Below, one piece after another: positions 16,613 through 25,481 of a stretch of 37,673 nt of DNA. A model generated the notes under the pieces. That model searched no databases. It had not been told where the DNA came from and worked only from the letters and a program-made list of their open reading frames with translations. Within the stretch, counting starts at the first letter, position 1. The number at the start of each line of letters is the position of its first letter. The position numbers were made by a program, and so were the translations under genes. The DNA is from Clostridiales bacterium (GTDB lineage Bacteria > Bacillota > Clostridia > Oscillospirales > Feifaniaceae): contig JAAYBB010000023.1 of the NCBI GenBank assembly GCA_012719075.1, positions 1 through 37,673 on the forward strand, in the 5' to 3' direction.

Positions 16613-16849
16613 GGGCGCCGACTCGGTGCCCTCAGCCTGTCAAAAAAGGCGGTCTTATGCAAGGTGGGTGGCAAAACAGCCCCGACATCAAATCCGCAGG
16701 AACGGCGGACATGTGCCGACGTTCCCAACTCCTAAGCGGGCCTGCGCGTTTCGAGCCCCAAAGGGCGAGGAACGAAGGCGCGAGCGCACAGGCCCTGCTG
16801 TCAAAAAACGTTGGTTTTTTGACCGTCTCCAGGCGCCGATTCGACGCCC
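16613..16849. repeat. 237-bp element with imperfect 35-bp inverted ends
   Basis: The left end (16613-16650) begins GGGCGCCGACTCGGTGCC and ends TGTCAAAAAAGGC. The complement of the right end (16849-16813) begins GGGCGTCGAATCGGCGCC and ends GGTCAAAAAACC. Aligned without gaps they match at 27 of 35 positions. Next to the right end, GTCAAAAAAC and GTTTTTTGAC form a further 10-bp hairpin (16800-16823). There is no coding capacity, so it resembles a miniature inverted-repeat element, though copy number elsewhere is unknown. Confidence 0.55.
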
Positions 16850-16917
16850 TCCCCTGGGCAAGGACAGCCCCCGCAGTGGGCAAGGGGCGCCGGGGGCCTG
16901 TCCCGCGTTGCAGGAAA

Positions 16918-16946
16918 AGTATACCACACCGGCCCGCGCGATGCAA
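16918..16946 (-). promoter_or_regulatory. Promoter for the murT / gatD-like operon
   Basis: TTGCAT (16946-16941), 17-bp spacer, TATACT (16923-16918) on the minus strand, with TGTGG right before the -10. It gives a leader of about 310 nt before murT. Confidence 0.65.
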
Positions 16947-17068
16947 TGTGCCGGCAGTGCGGACAGCGGGCCACTGCACCAATAAAAGCCCAGGGCGGGC
17001 GGGTCGACGCCGCCGACTGCCCCACGGGCAGCGGGCCGCCGCGCCTGCAAAAACCGGGGGGCGGGGAA

Positions 17069-17097
17069 TTGCCTTGACGGCCGGACTGTGGTACAAT
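17069..17097 (+). promoter_or_regulatory. Promoter for the asparaginase-II-like gene
   Basis: TTGCCT (17069-17074), 17-bp spacer and TACAAT (17092-17097), preceded by TGTGG. An overlapping TTGACG at 17074 is spaced only 12 bp and is less likely to be used. Confidence 0.65.
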
Positions 17098-17180
17098 AGG
17101 GACATTTAAAGACCACTCGGCGCCGCCCTTCGGCGCCGCCGATCCAGTCCGGTTTCATCCGGAGAAAGGGGGCTTCCCCC

Positions 17181-18185
17181 ATGGGAGCGCCACAGAGTTT
17201 GCTCAACGAGTACCGCGGCGGTCTGCTGGAGTGTTTTCACCCCGGGAGCATCGCCGTCTACAGCGAGGAGGGCCTTGTGCACGGGCTGGGCGACACCGAC
17301 TTCCTGTGCTATTACCGCTCGGCCTCCAAGCCCATCCAGAGCCTGCCGGCGCTGGCGCTGGGCCTTGACGAGAAGTACGGCCTGACCGACGAAGAGCTCT
17401 CGATCATGAGCGGCTCGCTGTGGTGCGGCCCCCGCCAGGTCGAGCTGATGAAGAGCATCATGCAAAAGGGGGACATCCGCTACGAGACGCTGATCATGCA
17501 GCCCGGCTACCCGCTGGGCGAGGTCTATGCCCTGCCGCTGCGCGCGGCGGGCGAGCCGCCCAGCAAGCTATACCACAACTGCATCGGCAAGCACCTGGCG
17601 CTGATTCTGATCCAGCGCGAGCTGGGCGGTCCGGAGGCCGACTACTACAAGATCGAGAGCGCCGTGCAGCAAAAGGTGCTGCACTACCTCGCCGAAATGA
17701 CCGACCTGCCGGCGGCCGACATCCAGGTCGGCATCGACGGCTGCGGTGTGCCGGTGTTCGCGGTCCCGCTCGAGGCCATGGCCAAGTCCTTCCTGCGCCT
17801 GGCCGCCCCCGACCTGATCGCCTCGCCCGAAATTGCCGCCGCCGCCGTGCGCAACGCGCGGATCCTCGAGCAGTACCCCGAGAACCTCATGGACGCGCGG
17901 GCGCTGTGCGGCGTACTCTGCCGCGACGCCAACCTGATCGGCAAGATTGGCGCCCAGGGCGTCTACGCCCTCGGCCTTAAAAAAGAGCGCATCGGCGTCG
18001 CCGTCAAGCTGTACGATGGCGTGGGCGCCAACTTCCCGCTGGTGCTCGCACGCATTCTGGAGCTGCTGGACTACCAAAACAGCGAGACCATCGCGCGCCT
18101 GCGCAGCACTTTCCCGCCCGAGGTCCTCAACGCCACCGGCGCCGTGGTGGGCATGAAGTGCGCCGAGTTCGACTTTGCCTTTTAA
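17181..18185 (+). CDS. Asparaginase II-like protein (AnsA/Rhizobium-type family)
   Basis: The family hydrolyses L-asparagine to aspartate and ammonia with a Ser-Lys dyad and a structural or catalytic zinc. In this 334-residue protein the dyad motif is RSASKPIQ (Ser47, Lys50), followed by NCIGKH (Cys134, Lys137) and GIDGCGVP (Cys188); these positions agree within one residue with the Ser48/Lys51 and Cys135/Lys138/Cys189 set known from the Rhizobium etli enzyme. One deviation is striking: the family's SHSGE segment reads SLWCG here (about 79-83), so substrate preference may differ. It is cytosolic, lacking a signal peptide. ATG 17181 follows GGAGAAAGGGGG. It is divergent from murT and upstream of an alpha/beta hydrolase gene. 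Confidence 0.85.
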   Translation: MGAPQSLLNEYRGGLLECFHPGSIAVYSEEGLVHGLGDTDFLCYYRSASKPIQSLPALALGLDEKYGLTDEELSIMSGSLWCGPRQVELMKSIMQKGDIRYETLIMQPGYPLGEVYALPLRAAGEPPSKLYHNCIGKHLALILIQRELGGPEADYYKIESAVQQKVLHYLAEMTDLPAADIQVGIDGCGVPVFAVPLEAMAKSFLRLAAPDLIASPEIAAAAVRNARILEQYPENLMDARALCGVLCRDANLIGKIGAQGVYALGLKKERIGVAVKLYDGVGANFPLVLARILELLDYQNSETIARLRSTFPPEVLNATGAVVGMKCAEFDFAF

Positions 18186-18281
18186 GCAGATTTTTCCGCG
18201 CAGCTGCGTATACTAGAAGTGTGCGGGCCCCGGCCACGCGCAAACTTTGTACGCGCTTTTTGCCGCTTGGGGGTGTCCTGC

Positions 18282-19055
18282 ATGGAGCTGTCGGTCCACG
18301 GCGCAACGGTCCACTGCGAGCTGTCCGGCGCCGGGACGGCCACCGTCGTGGTGCTGCACGGCTGGGGGGCCTCCATCGAGGTCATGCGGCCCATCGTCGA
18401 CCACCTGGCCGCCTCCTTTCGGGTGCTGGCCGTCGACTTTCCGGGCTTTGGCCAAAGCCCGCCGCCGCCCGAGGCCTGGGGGGTGCCCCAGTACGCCGAC
18501 ATGACGGCGGCGCTGCTCGGGCAGCTGGACATCCGGCGCCCGATCCTGCTCGGCCATTCCTTCGGCGGGCGGGTCATCCTCTACCTCGTCGGGCAGCTGG
18601 GCTACGAGGCCGACCGCCTGATTTTGGTCGGGTCGGCCGGCATCAAGCCGCCCGCCTCGGGCAAGGTCTCGGCGCGGACCCGGCTGTTCAAGCTCGGAAA
18701 GGCGGCGGTCTCGCCGCTGCCCGCGCGGCTGCGGGAGCCGCTGCTCGAGCGGCTGCGCGGCCGCTTTGGCTCGGCCGACTACCGGGCCGCCCAGGGCGTG
18801 ATGCGCGAGGTGCTGGTCAAGACGGTCAACCTCGACCTCGCGCCGCTGCTGCCCGGCATCACCGCCGAGACGCTGCTGATCTGGGGCGACCAGGACAGCG
18901 CCACGCCGCTGTGGCAGGCACAGCAGATGGCGCGCCTGCTGCCAAACGCCGGGCTGGCCGTCATCCCGGGGGCCGGGCACTACAGCTTCTTTGACAACCC
19001 GCCCCTGTTCTACGCCATTTTGGACAGCTACACCCGCTCGCTGGGTGTGCATTAA
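18282..19055 (+). CDS. Alpha/beta hydrolase
   Basis: A 257-residue single-domain hydrolase. The oxyanion segment HGWG (26-29), nucleophile elbow GHSFGG (91-96, Ser93), acid region WGDQD (201-205, probably Asp205) and catalytic GAGH (230-233, His233) form a complete triad. Between strand 6 and the acid is a lid of helices (about 122-195). Substrate unknown; esterase, thioesterase or C-C hydrolase activities are all found in this group. ATG 18282 is chosen because TTGGGGGTG precedes it. A TATACT box at 18209-18214 may be the -10, without a clear -35. The next gene, the MurF-like ligase, is about 95 bp downstream with a strong ribosome binding site, so the two may be co-transcribed. Confidence 0.9.
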   Translation: MELSVHGATVHCELSGAGTATVVVLHGWGASIEVMRPIVDHLAASFRVLAVDFPGFGQSPPPPEAWGVPQYADMTAALLGQLDIRRPILLGHSFGGRVILYLVGQLGYEADRLILVGSAGIKPPASGKVSARTRLFKLGKAAVSPLPARLREPLLERLRGRFGSADYRAAQGVMREVLVKTVNLDLAPLLPGITAETLLIWGDQDSATPLWQAQQMARLLPNAGLAVIPGAGHYSFFDNPPLFYAILDSYTRSLGVH

Positions 19056-19149
19056 CCCGACCTGCCGGCGGGAGGCCGCTGTGGTCCCGCCGGTTGGCAA
19101 AGGGCCGGCCGCGCCGCTGGCGCGCCGTTTCTTTGCAAAGGAGGCCTCC

Positions 19150-20751
19150 ATGACAGAGATCATGCTGCCGCCGCTCCTCTGTTCCTCGGTGCTGGTGTGG
19201 CAGGCCGCGCGCAGCAGGCGCTTCTTTCACATGCTCCAGCTCAACTCCTACCGCAACGAACGCTATCGCCTCTGGCTGCGCAGGTCCCGCGGCGAGGGGC
19301 GTCTGCTGCTTTCGCTGGCCGCCCTTGCACCCATTTTGCTGCTGCCCGTCACGGCGCTCTGGACGCTGCTGACCGCCGCGCTGTTCTGCGCGGCGGCGCT
19401 GGCCGTGCTGCTGATTCGCCCGGCCGAAAAAAAGCCCTTTGTGGTGACCGACCGGGTCAGGCGCCAGTTCGGAACCGCCTTTTTTGTGCTGCTGATAGCC
19501 GGCCTGCTGGCCACGCTGCTGCCGCGGGCGTTCACACTGCCCGGGGCGCTGCAGGGCCGCTTTGGCGCGGCCAGGCTCTCGGCCGCGCTGCTGGCGCTGC
19601 TGCCGCCCGCGCTGCTGCCGCCGCTCTGCAACCGCCTGAATCAGGGCTGGGAGAGCCGCATTGCGCAGGGCTTTATCGACCAGGCCATGGCCAAGCTGGC
19701 CTCCAAGCCCGACCTGACCGTGATTGGCATCACCGGCAGCTACGGCAAGACCTCGATGAAGTACATCCTCGCCGAGCTGCTCAGCGAGCGCTACGACACG
19801 CTGATGACCCCCGAGAGCTACAACACGCCGATGGGCGTGGTGCGCACCATCAACGAGCAGCTGCGGCCAAAGCACCGCATGTTTGTCTGCGAGATGGGGG
19901 CGCGCCAGGTCGGGGACATCCGCGAGATCTGCGACATCGTCAAGCCGACTTACGGCATCTTGACCTCGGTGGGCATCGCCCACCTCGAGACCTTCCGCAC
20001 CACCGACAACATTTTAAAGACCAAGCTCGAGCTGGCCGAGGCACTGCCCCCCGGGGGCCTGGCCTTTTTAAACGTGGACAGCGCCCCGCTGCGCAACGCG
20101 GGCTACGACCGCCCCAAGGTCACCTACGGCCTCACCGACGACTGCGACTACCACGCCTCCGACATCTCTTACAGCGAGCAGGGCACCTCGTTTCTGCTGC
20201 ACCGGCCTCAGGGGGAGCCGCTGGCCCTGTCCACCCGGCTGCTGGGCCGGCACAACGTGCTCAACATCACGGGTGCCGCCGCGCTGGCGCTGACGCTGCA
20301 GGTGCCGCCCGAGAAGATCTCCTTTGCGCTGCGCCGCCTGCAGCCGGTGCCCCACCGGCTGGAGCTCAAGAAAAACGGCCCCGTCATCGTGATCGACGAC
20401 GCCTACAACGCCAACCCCGAGGGGGCGGCCGAGGCGCTGGCGGTGCTCGGCAGCCTGGCAAACCGCACCCGCATCATGGTCAGCCCCGGCATTGTCGAGC
20501 TCGGGGACCGCGAGCAGGCCGCCAACCGGGCCCTCGGCCGCGTGGCCGCGCAGCACTGCGACTATGTCATTGCGGTGGGGCGCATGGCGCCCCACATCAT
20601 CGCCGGGCTGGACGACCTCTCCTTTGACCCAACGCGGCGCTTTGAGGCCAAGAATCTCAGAGAGGCGCTGGCCATGCTGCCGCCGCTGATGCAGGGCCCC
20701 TCGGCGCTGCTGCTTGAAAACGACCTGACCGACGACCTCGAGAAGGCCTGA
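19150..20751 (+). CDS. Membrane-anchored MurF-like Mur ligase
   Basis: MurF adds D-Ala-D-Ala to the muropeptide UDP-precursor in the cytoplasm. This 533-residue protein differs by an N-terminal domain of about 175 residues with four or so hydrophobic segments (around 5-18, 52-90, 110-126, 142-160), which would tether the ligase to the membrane. The ligase part has the ATP loop GITGSYGKTS (193-202), NTPMGVVRTI, CEMGARQVGDI, AHLETF, the carbamylated-lysine motif TKLEL (Lys292), GRHNVLNI and IDDAYNANPEG (415-424). The usual C-terminal KGSR motif of MurF is absent (the end reads LLLENDLTDDLEKA). ATG 19150 follows GCAAAGGAGG. A hairpin terminator follows. It may be a second MurF that acts on another acceptor; inferred. 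Confidence 0.87.
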   Translation: MTEIMLPPLLCSSVLVWQAARSRRFFHMLQLNSYRNERYRLWLRRSRGEGRLLLSLAALAPILLLPVTALWTLLTAALFCAAALAVLLIRPAEKKPFVVTDRVRRQFGTAFFVLLIAGLLATLLPRAFTLPGALQGRFGAARLSAALLALLPPALLPPLCNRLNQGWESRIAQGFIDQAMAKLASKPDLTVIGITGSYGKTSMKYILAELLSERYDTLMTPESYNTPMGVVRTINEQLRPKHRMFVCEMGARQVGDIREICDIVKPTYGILTSVGIAHLETFRTTDNILKTKLELAEALPPGGLAFLNVDSAPLRNAGYDRPKVTYGLTDDCDYHASDISYSEQGTSFLLHRPQGEPLALSTRLLGRHNVLNITGAAALALTLQVPPEKISFALRRLQPVPHRLELKKNGPVIVIDDAYNANPEGAAEALAVLGSLANRTRIMVSPGIVELGDREQAANRALGRVAAQHCDYVIAVGRMAPHIIAGLDDLSFDPTRRFEAKNLREALAMLPPLMQGPSALLLENDLTDDLEKA

Positions 20752-20782
20752 GCCTGCGGCCTGCCATAGCGGGCACAAACGT

Positions 20783-20809
20783 AAAAAAGGTGTGCAAACA
20801 CCTTTTTTT
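20783..20809 (+). terminator. Intrinsic terminator of the MurF-like gene
   Basis: AAAAAAGGTGT (20783-20793), loop GCAA and ACACCTTTTTT followed by another T form a typical Rho-independent terminator, 31 bp after the stop codon; the A-tract makes it usable on both strands. Confidence 0.88.
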
Positions 20810-20842
20810 CATTCAGGGCGCTTCTTTTGGGTGCCGGGTTAA

Positions 20843-20904
20843 ATTGTCCGGTCAGGGCACCTGGTCAGAGCGTATTGTCCGGTCAGGGCACCTGGTCAGA
20901 GCGT
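20843..20904 (+). repeat. Exact 31-bp tandem duplication in a minisatellite
   Basis: Two identical 31-bp units (20843-20873 and 20874-20904) begin ATTGTCCGGTCAGGGCACC. Each is itself built of 12-13 bp subrepeats around CCGGTCAGGGCA, which continue in degenerate form from about 20832 to 20950. Confidence 0.85.
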
Positions 20905-21123
20905 CCGGTTAAAGCACCCGGTCAGGGCACCCGGTCAGGGCGCCCGGCTTCCCCCATCCAGGGAGGGAGACCCCCCGGCAATGCGCGGGTGGCGGCCCTC
21001 CCCTCGGCCCTTACAGCATAAAGCGGCAGTGTCTCGGCCTGCCGCTTTTGCATGAAGCCTTTCCCTCTGCAGCCCTGGGCGGGTGCGCATCGACGCGGTC
21101 CTCGGTCCGCCCCGCCCATTCGT

Positions 21124-22488
21124 TCAGCAGTCGCAGCCGCTCTGCCGGGGGCAGTCGGTCTGCCGGCTCATGATTTCGCGCACGGCCTGCAGCTTGCACA
21201 GCAGCTCCTGCTCCATCGCAGCCATGCGGGCCAGCGCCGAGTCGTTGCAGGGCTCGCACACCCGGCTCAGGTTGCCGCAGATGTCGATGTCCGTGCCGTT
21301 CCCACCCGACGAAACCTCTCCGCAGGGTCTGGGCATCAGACAGGAGTCGGTGCCGGCATAGGGGTCGCTGTCCCTGCCGCCACCGCAGCCGCAGTTGTTG
21401 CCGCCGCAGACGCAGGTGCAGGTGCAGTTGTTGCCGGTGCCGCCGGTGCCGCAGCCGCAGTTGTTGTTTCCGCTGCCACCGGTGCCGCAGTTGCAGACGC
21501 AGTTGTTGTTTCCGCTGCCGCTGCCGCAGGTGCAGCCGCAGATGTTGCCGCAGTTGCAGCCGTTGTTGCCGCAGCCGCTTCCGCCGGTGTCGCCGTTGCC
21601 GTCGCAGATGCAGCAGCAGTTGCAGCAGCAGTCGTCCTCGGTCTCGCCTGCGACGTCGTTGTCGCAGCAGGCCTTGAGCAGCAGGTCGGCCAGCGCCTGG
21701 TTGATGCAGGACATGGCGCAGAGGATCTCGGCCGCGGCCGTGCTGGCCAGGCAGCAGCAGTCGGTGGAGACGCCGGCGGTCTCGCCGCTGATGAAGTTGC
21801 AGGGGGCCACCGTGACGCCCAGCGCGTGCTCCACAATGCTGCCCACGTTGCAGCGCAGCACGGTCACGAAGATCTGGGGGTTGTCGGGGTTGGAGGTCGG
21901 GTCGAACATGATGGCGCCGAGCGAGACGTTGCGCGGAAGCTGCGTCTCCTCCAGGATGCGCCCGCAGCGCTCGGCCAGGGCCAGGAAGGTCCGGCCGTTT
22001 CTGCAGTAGTAGATGACCAGATAGGGGGCCACCACCAGCACATAGAGCAGCTCGGAGTTGTTTGACGTGTGCAGCAGGCGGCTGATGAAGCAGCCGTTCC
22101 GGTCGATTTCGTAGACCCCCTCCGAGGTGGTGAGGATCAGGTTGCCGCTTTCGCAGTCCTTTCCGATGCCGCGCAGCGCCACACAGTCGTGGTAGGGCAG
22201 GCAGACCGTGACGGTCTCGCGGATGCTCAGATCGCGGTTGAGGCGATACAGCCGGAAGGGGGTGTCTCCCGCCGCCCAGAACTCGCGGCGCTGATGATCC
22301 CAAAACAGCAGCTGAAAGCGCCTTTTCACCGGGATGCTGGCGACCGTCTCCAGGTCTCGGTTCAGTCTAAGTACCGTACGGGAATCGGGCTGGGGCAGGT
22401 AGAAGTAAGTACCGTCAAACGCCATTCCCAGGAGATTGGCGGTGTTCAGGACCGTCGCCTGCAGTCCTGAGAGATATTCCAAACGCAT
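21124..22488 (-). CDS. Cys/Gly/Asn-rich protein with N-terminal propeller-like region
   Basis: A 454-residue protein that I cannot assign to a named family. Residues 1 to about 235 contain repeated strand-turn units (DGTYFYLPQPDSRTVLRLN, HQRREFWAAGDTPFRLYRLN, GNLILTTSEGVYEIDRNG) like part of a beta-propeller. A linker holds several Cys (CCC, CAMSC, CC). Residues 287-368 have 24 Cys in 82, in CCC, CxC and NNCxC patterns among Gly, Asn and Thr. The C-terminus (about 380-454) has six more Cys and a helix with AMEQELLCKLQAVREIMSR. No signal peptide. Such low-complexity Cys tracts occur in spore-coat or metal-binding proteins, but this is only a comparison. AGGAGG precedes; ATG 22488 was chosen, with TTG 22494 possible. 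Confidence 0.78.
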   Translation of the reverse strand: MRLEYLSGLQATVLNTANLLGMAFDGTYFYLPQPDSRTVLRLNRDLETVASIPVKRRFQLLFWDHQRREFWAAGDTPFRLYRLNRDLSIRETVTVCLPYHDCVALRGIGKDCESGNLILTTSEGVYEIDRNGCFISRLLHTSNNSELLYVLVVAPYLVIYYCRNGRTFLALAERCGRILEETQLPRNVSLGAIMFDPTSNPDNPQIFVTVLRCNVGSIVEHALGVTVAPCNFISGETAGVSTDCCCLASTAAAEILCAMSCINQALADLLLKACCDNDVAGETEDDCCCNCCCICDGNGDTGGSGCGNNGCNCGNICGCTCGSGSGNNNCVCNCGTGGSGNNNCGCGTGGTGNNCTCTCVCGGNNCGCGGGRDSDPYAGTDSCLMPRPCGEVSSGGNGTDIDICGNLSRVCEPCNDSALARMAAMEQELLCKLQAVREIMSRQTDCPRQSGCDC

Positions 22489-22649
22489 GGTCAATGATTC
22501 CTCCTATAATTCATATTGGTGACATGTCTCGACCGGTCAAAAGAGCGGGCAATCCAATCTATGCGGGAGCGCGGATGCGGGTGACAGCCGAAGGCCCCCA
22601 TGGCGCAGAGAATTCGAGCCCGGGGCGCCGCGCCGGCGCGCAGGTTGCA

Positions 22650-22671
22650 AAAGGGCCCTATAGGGCCCTTT
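22650..22671. repeat. 22-bp perfect palindrome
   Basis: Half-site AAAGGGCCCTA (22650-22660) followed directly by its complement. It contains two GGGCCC sites and lies upstream of the Cys-rich gene. Confidence 0.85.
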
Positions 22672-22689
22672 GCCGGGCCTTTTGGGCGC

Positions 22690-22717
22690 AAAAAAACAGG
22701 GGGCATGCTGCCCCCTG
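22690..22717 (-). terminator. Intrinsic terminator of ftsH (end of the glyA-ftsH run)
   Basis: CAGGGGGC (22697-22704) and GCCCCCTG (22710-22717) pair around 5 nt; on the minus strand the stem is followed by seven T and GCGCCC. It lies 33 bp after the ftsH stop codon. Confidence 0.85.
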
Positions 22718-22749
22718 TCTCTACGCTCGTTTTACTCGGTTGCACTGTT

Positions 22750-24714
<1,965 letters not shown>

Positions 24715-24784
24715 CCTCCAAGGGGCGGCCGACGGCCGGCCGCCGAAATTTGGGCGCCTTTGGATGGGGCGCCTGCAGGTCGGT

Positions 24785-25330
24785 TCAGGCCTTGTAGACG
24801 CGCGGGTCAAGCACGCCGATATAGGGCAGGTTGCGGTAGAGCTCGGCGTAGTCGAGGCCGTATCCGACCACAAACTCGTCGGGAATCACAAAGCCCTCGT
24901 AATCGGGTGCGATGGTCACGCTGGGGTGGCGGCGGCCCGGCTTGTTGAGCAGGGCACAGACCTTGATGCTGGCGGCGTCCTTGGCCTGCAGCAGCTCGGT
25001 GATGTAGGTCAGCGTCAGCCCGGTGTCCAGCACGTCCTCCACGATCAGCACGTCCTTGCCCTCGAGCGGGTCGCTGAGGTCCTTGATGACCTGCACGACC
25101 CCCGAGGTCTTGACCCCCTGCCCGTAGCTCGAGACCGCCATAAAATCAATGGTCAGCGGCAGGTCGATGGCCCGCATCAGGTCGGTCAGGAAGGTCACCG
25201 ACCCCTTGAGCACGCTGACGAGGTGGAGCCGCCGGCCGACGTAGTCGCGGGTGATCTCCCGCCCAAGCTCCTTAATGCGCGTCTGAATGTCCTTTTCGGT
25301 CAGCAGTACGCGCAGCAAATCTCTCTCCAT
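24785..25330 (-). CDS. hpt: Hypoxanthine phosphoribosyltransferase
   Basis: Salvages hypoxanthine and guanine to IMP and GMP with PRPP in the cytoplasm. The 181-residue protein carries the family's [19 protein letters not shown], the PRPP loop [14 protein letters not shown] (about 93-106), and the C-terminal [23 protein letters not shown] that contacts the base. ATG 25330 follows GGGGAG. The order tilS-hpt-ftsH is a widespread Firmicutes arrangement, which supports the call. It is separated from tilS by about 150 bp that contain no gene; an internal tilS promoter could boost it. Confidence 0.96.
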   Translation of the reverse strand: MERDLLRVLLTEKDIQTRIKELGREITRDYVGRRLHLVSVLKGSVTFLTDLMRAIDLPLTIDFMAVSSYGQGVKTSGVVQVIKDLSDPLEGKDVLIVEDVLDTGLTLTYITELLQAKDAASIKVCALLNKPGRRHPSVTIAPDYEGFVIPDEFVVGYGLDYAELYRNLPYIGVLDPRVYKA

Positions 25331-25481
25331 AGGCTCTCCCCAAAACGCCTTTTGCCGCGCAGGCCGCCCGAGCGGGGCGCCTCGCGCGGGGCCGCCAGTT
25401 TTCGGCGGGCGGCAGGCCGTATTGCAGGACCGTTCAACGGGCGGGCCGCCGGCGCGGGCCCTTGCTGTGCATGCCGGCCGC

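Larger units (their letters stand above)
16598..17180. other. Divergent intergenic region with inverted-repeat element
   Basis: About 580 bp between murT (minus) and the asparaginase-like gene (plus). It contains minus-strand and plus-strand promoters (16918-16946 and 17069-17097) and a 237-bp element with inverted ends (16613-16849) that falls wholly in the murT leader. No gene is supported; short frames are shadows of the GC-rich sequence. Confidence 0.6.
20752..21123. other. Intergenic region with terminator and minisatellite
   Basis: Lies between the convergent MurF-like and Cys-rich genes. It holds the terminator at 20783-20809, an exact 31-bp tandem duplication (20843-20904) with degenerate copies to about 20950, and otherwise nothing I can assign. 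Confidence 0.55.
22489..22749. other. Spacer between ftsH and the Cys-rich gene
   Basis: Contains the ftsH terminator (22690-22717), a 22-bp perfect palindrome (22650-22671) and, on the minus strand just before the Cys-rich gene, a TTGACC box at about 22539-22534 without a clear sigma-A -10. The absence of a normal -10 leaves room for an alternative sigma factor, but this is weak evidence. Confidence 0.45.

Noticed and set aside
16657-17109. 150-codon plus-strand frame in the murT upstream region
   Set aside because: It crosses the inverted-repeat element and both promoters, and no ribosome binding site or family feature is visible.
21386-21640. Triplet-like low-complexity DNA as a CRISPR or satellite array
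   Set aside because: The pattern follows codons for Cys, Gly, Asn and Thr in an intact reading frame; there are no equal-length spacers.
24715-24873. N-terminal extension of ftsH
   Set aside because: It would overlap hpt, encodes a Thr/Pro/Arg-rich run, and ignores the ribosome binding site just before 24714.
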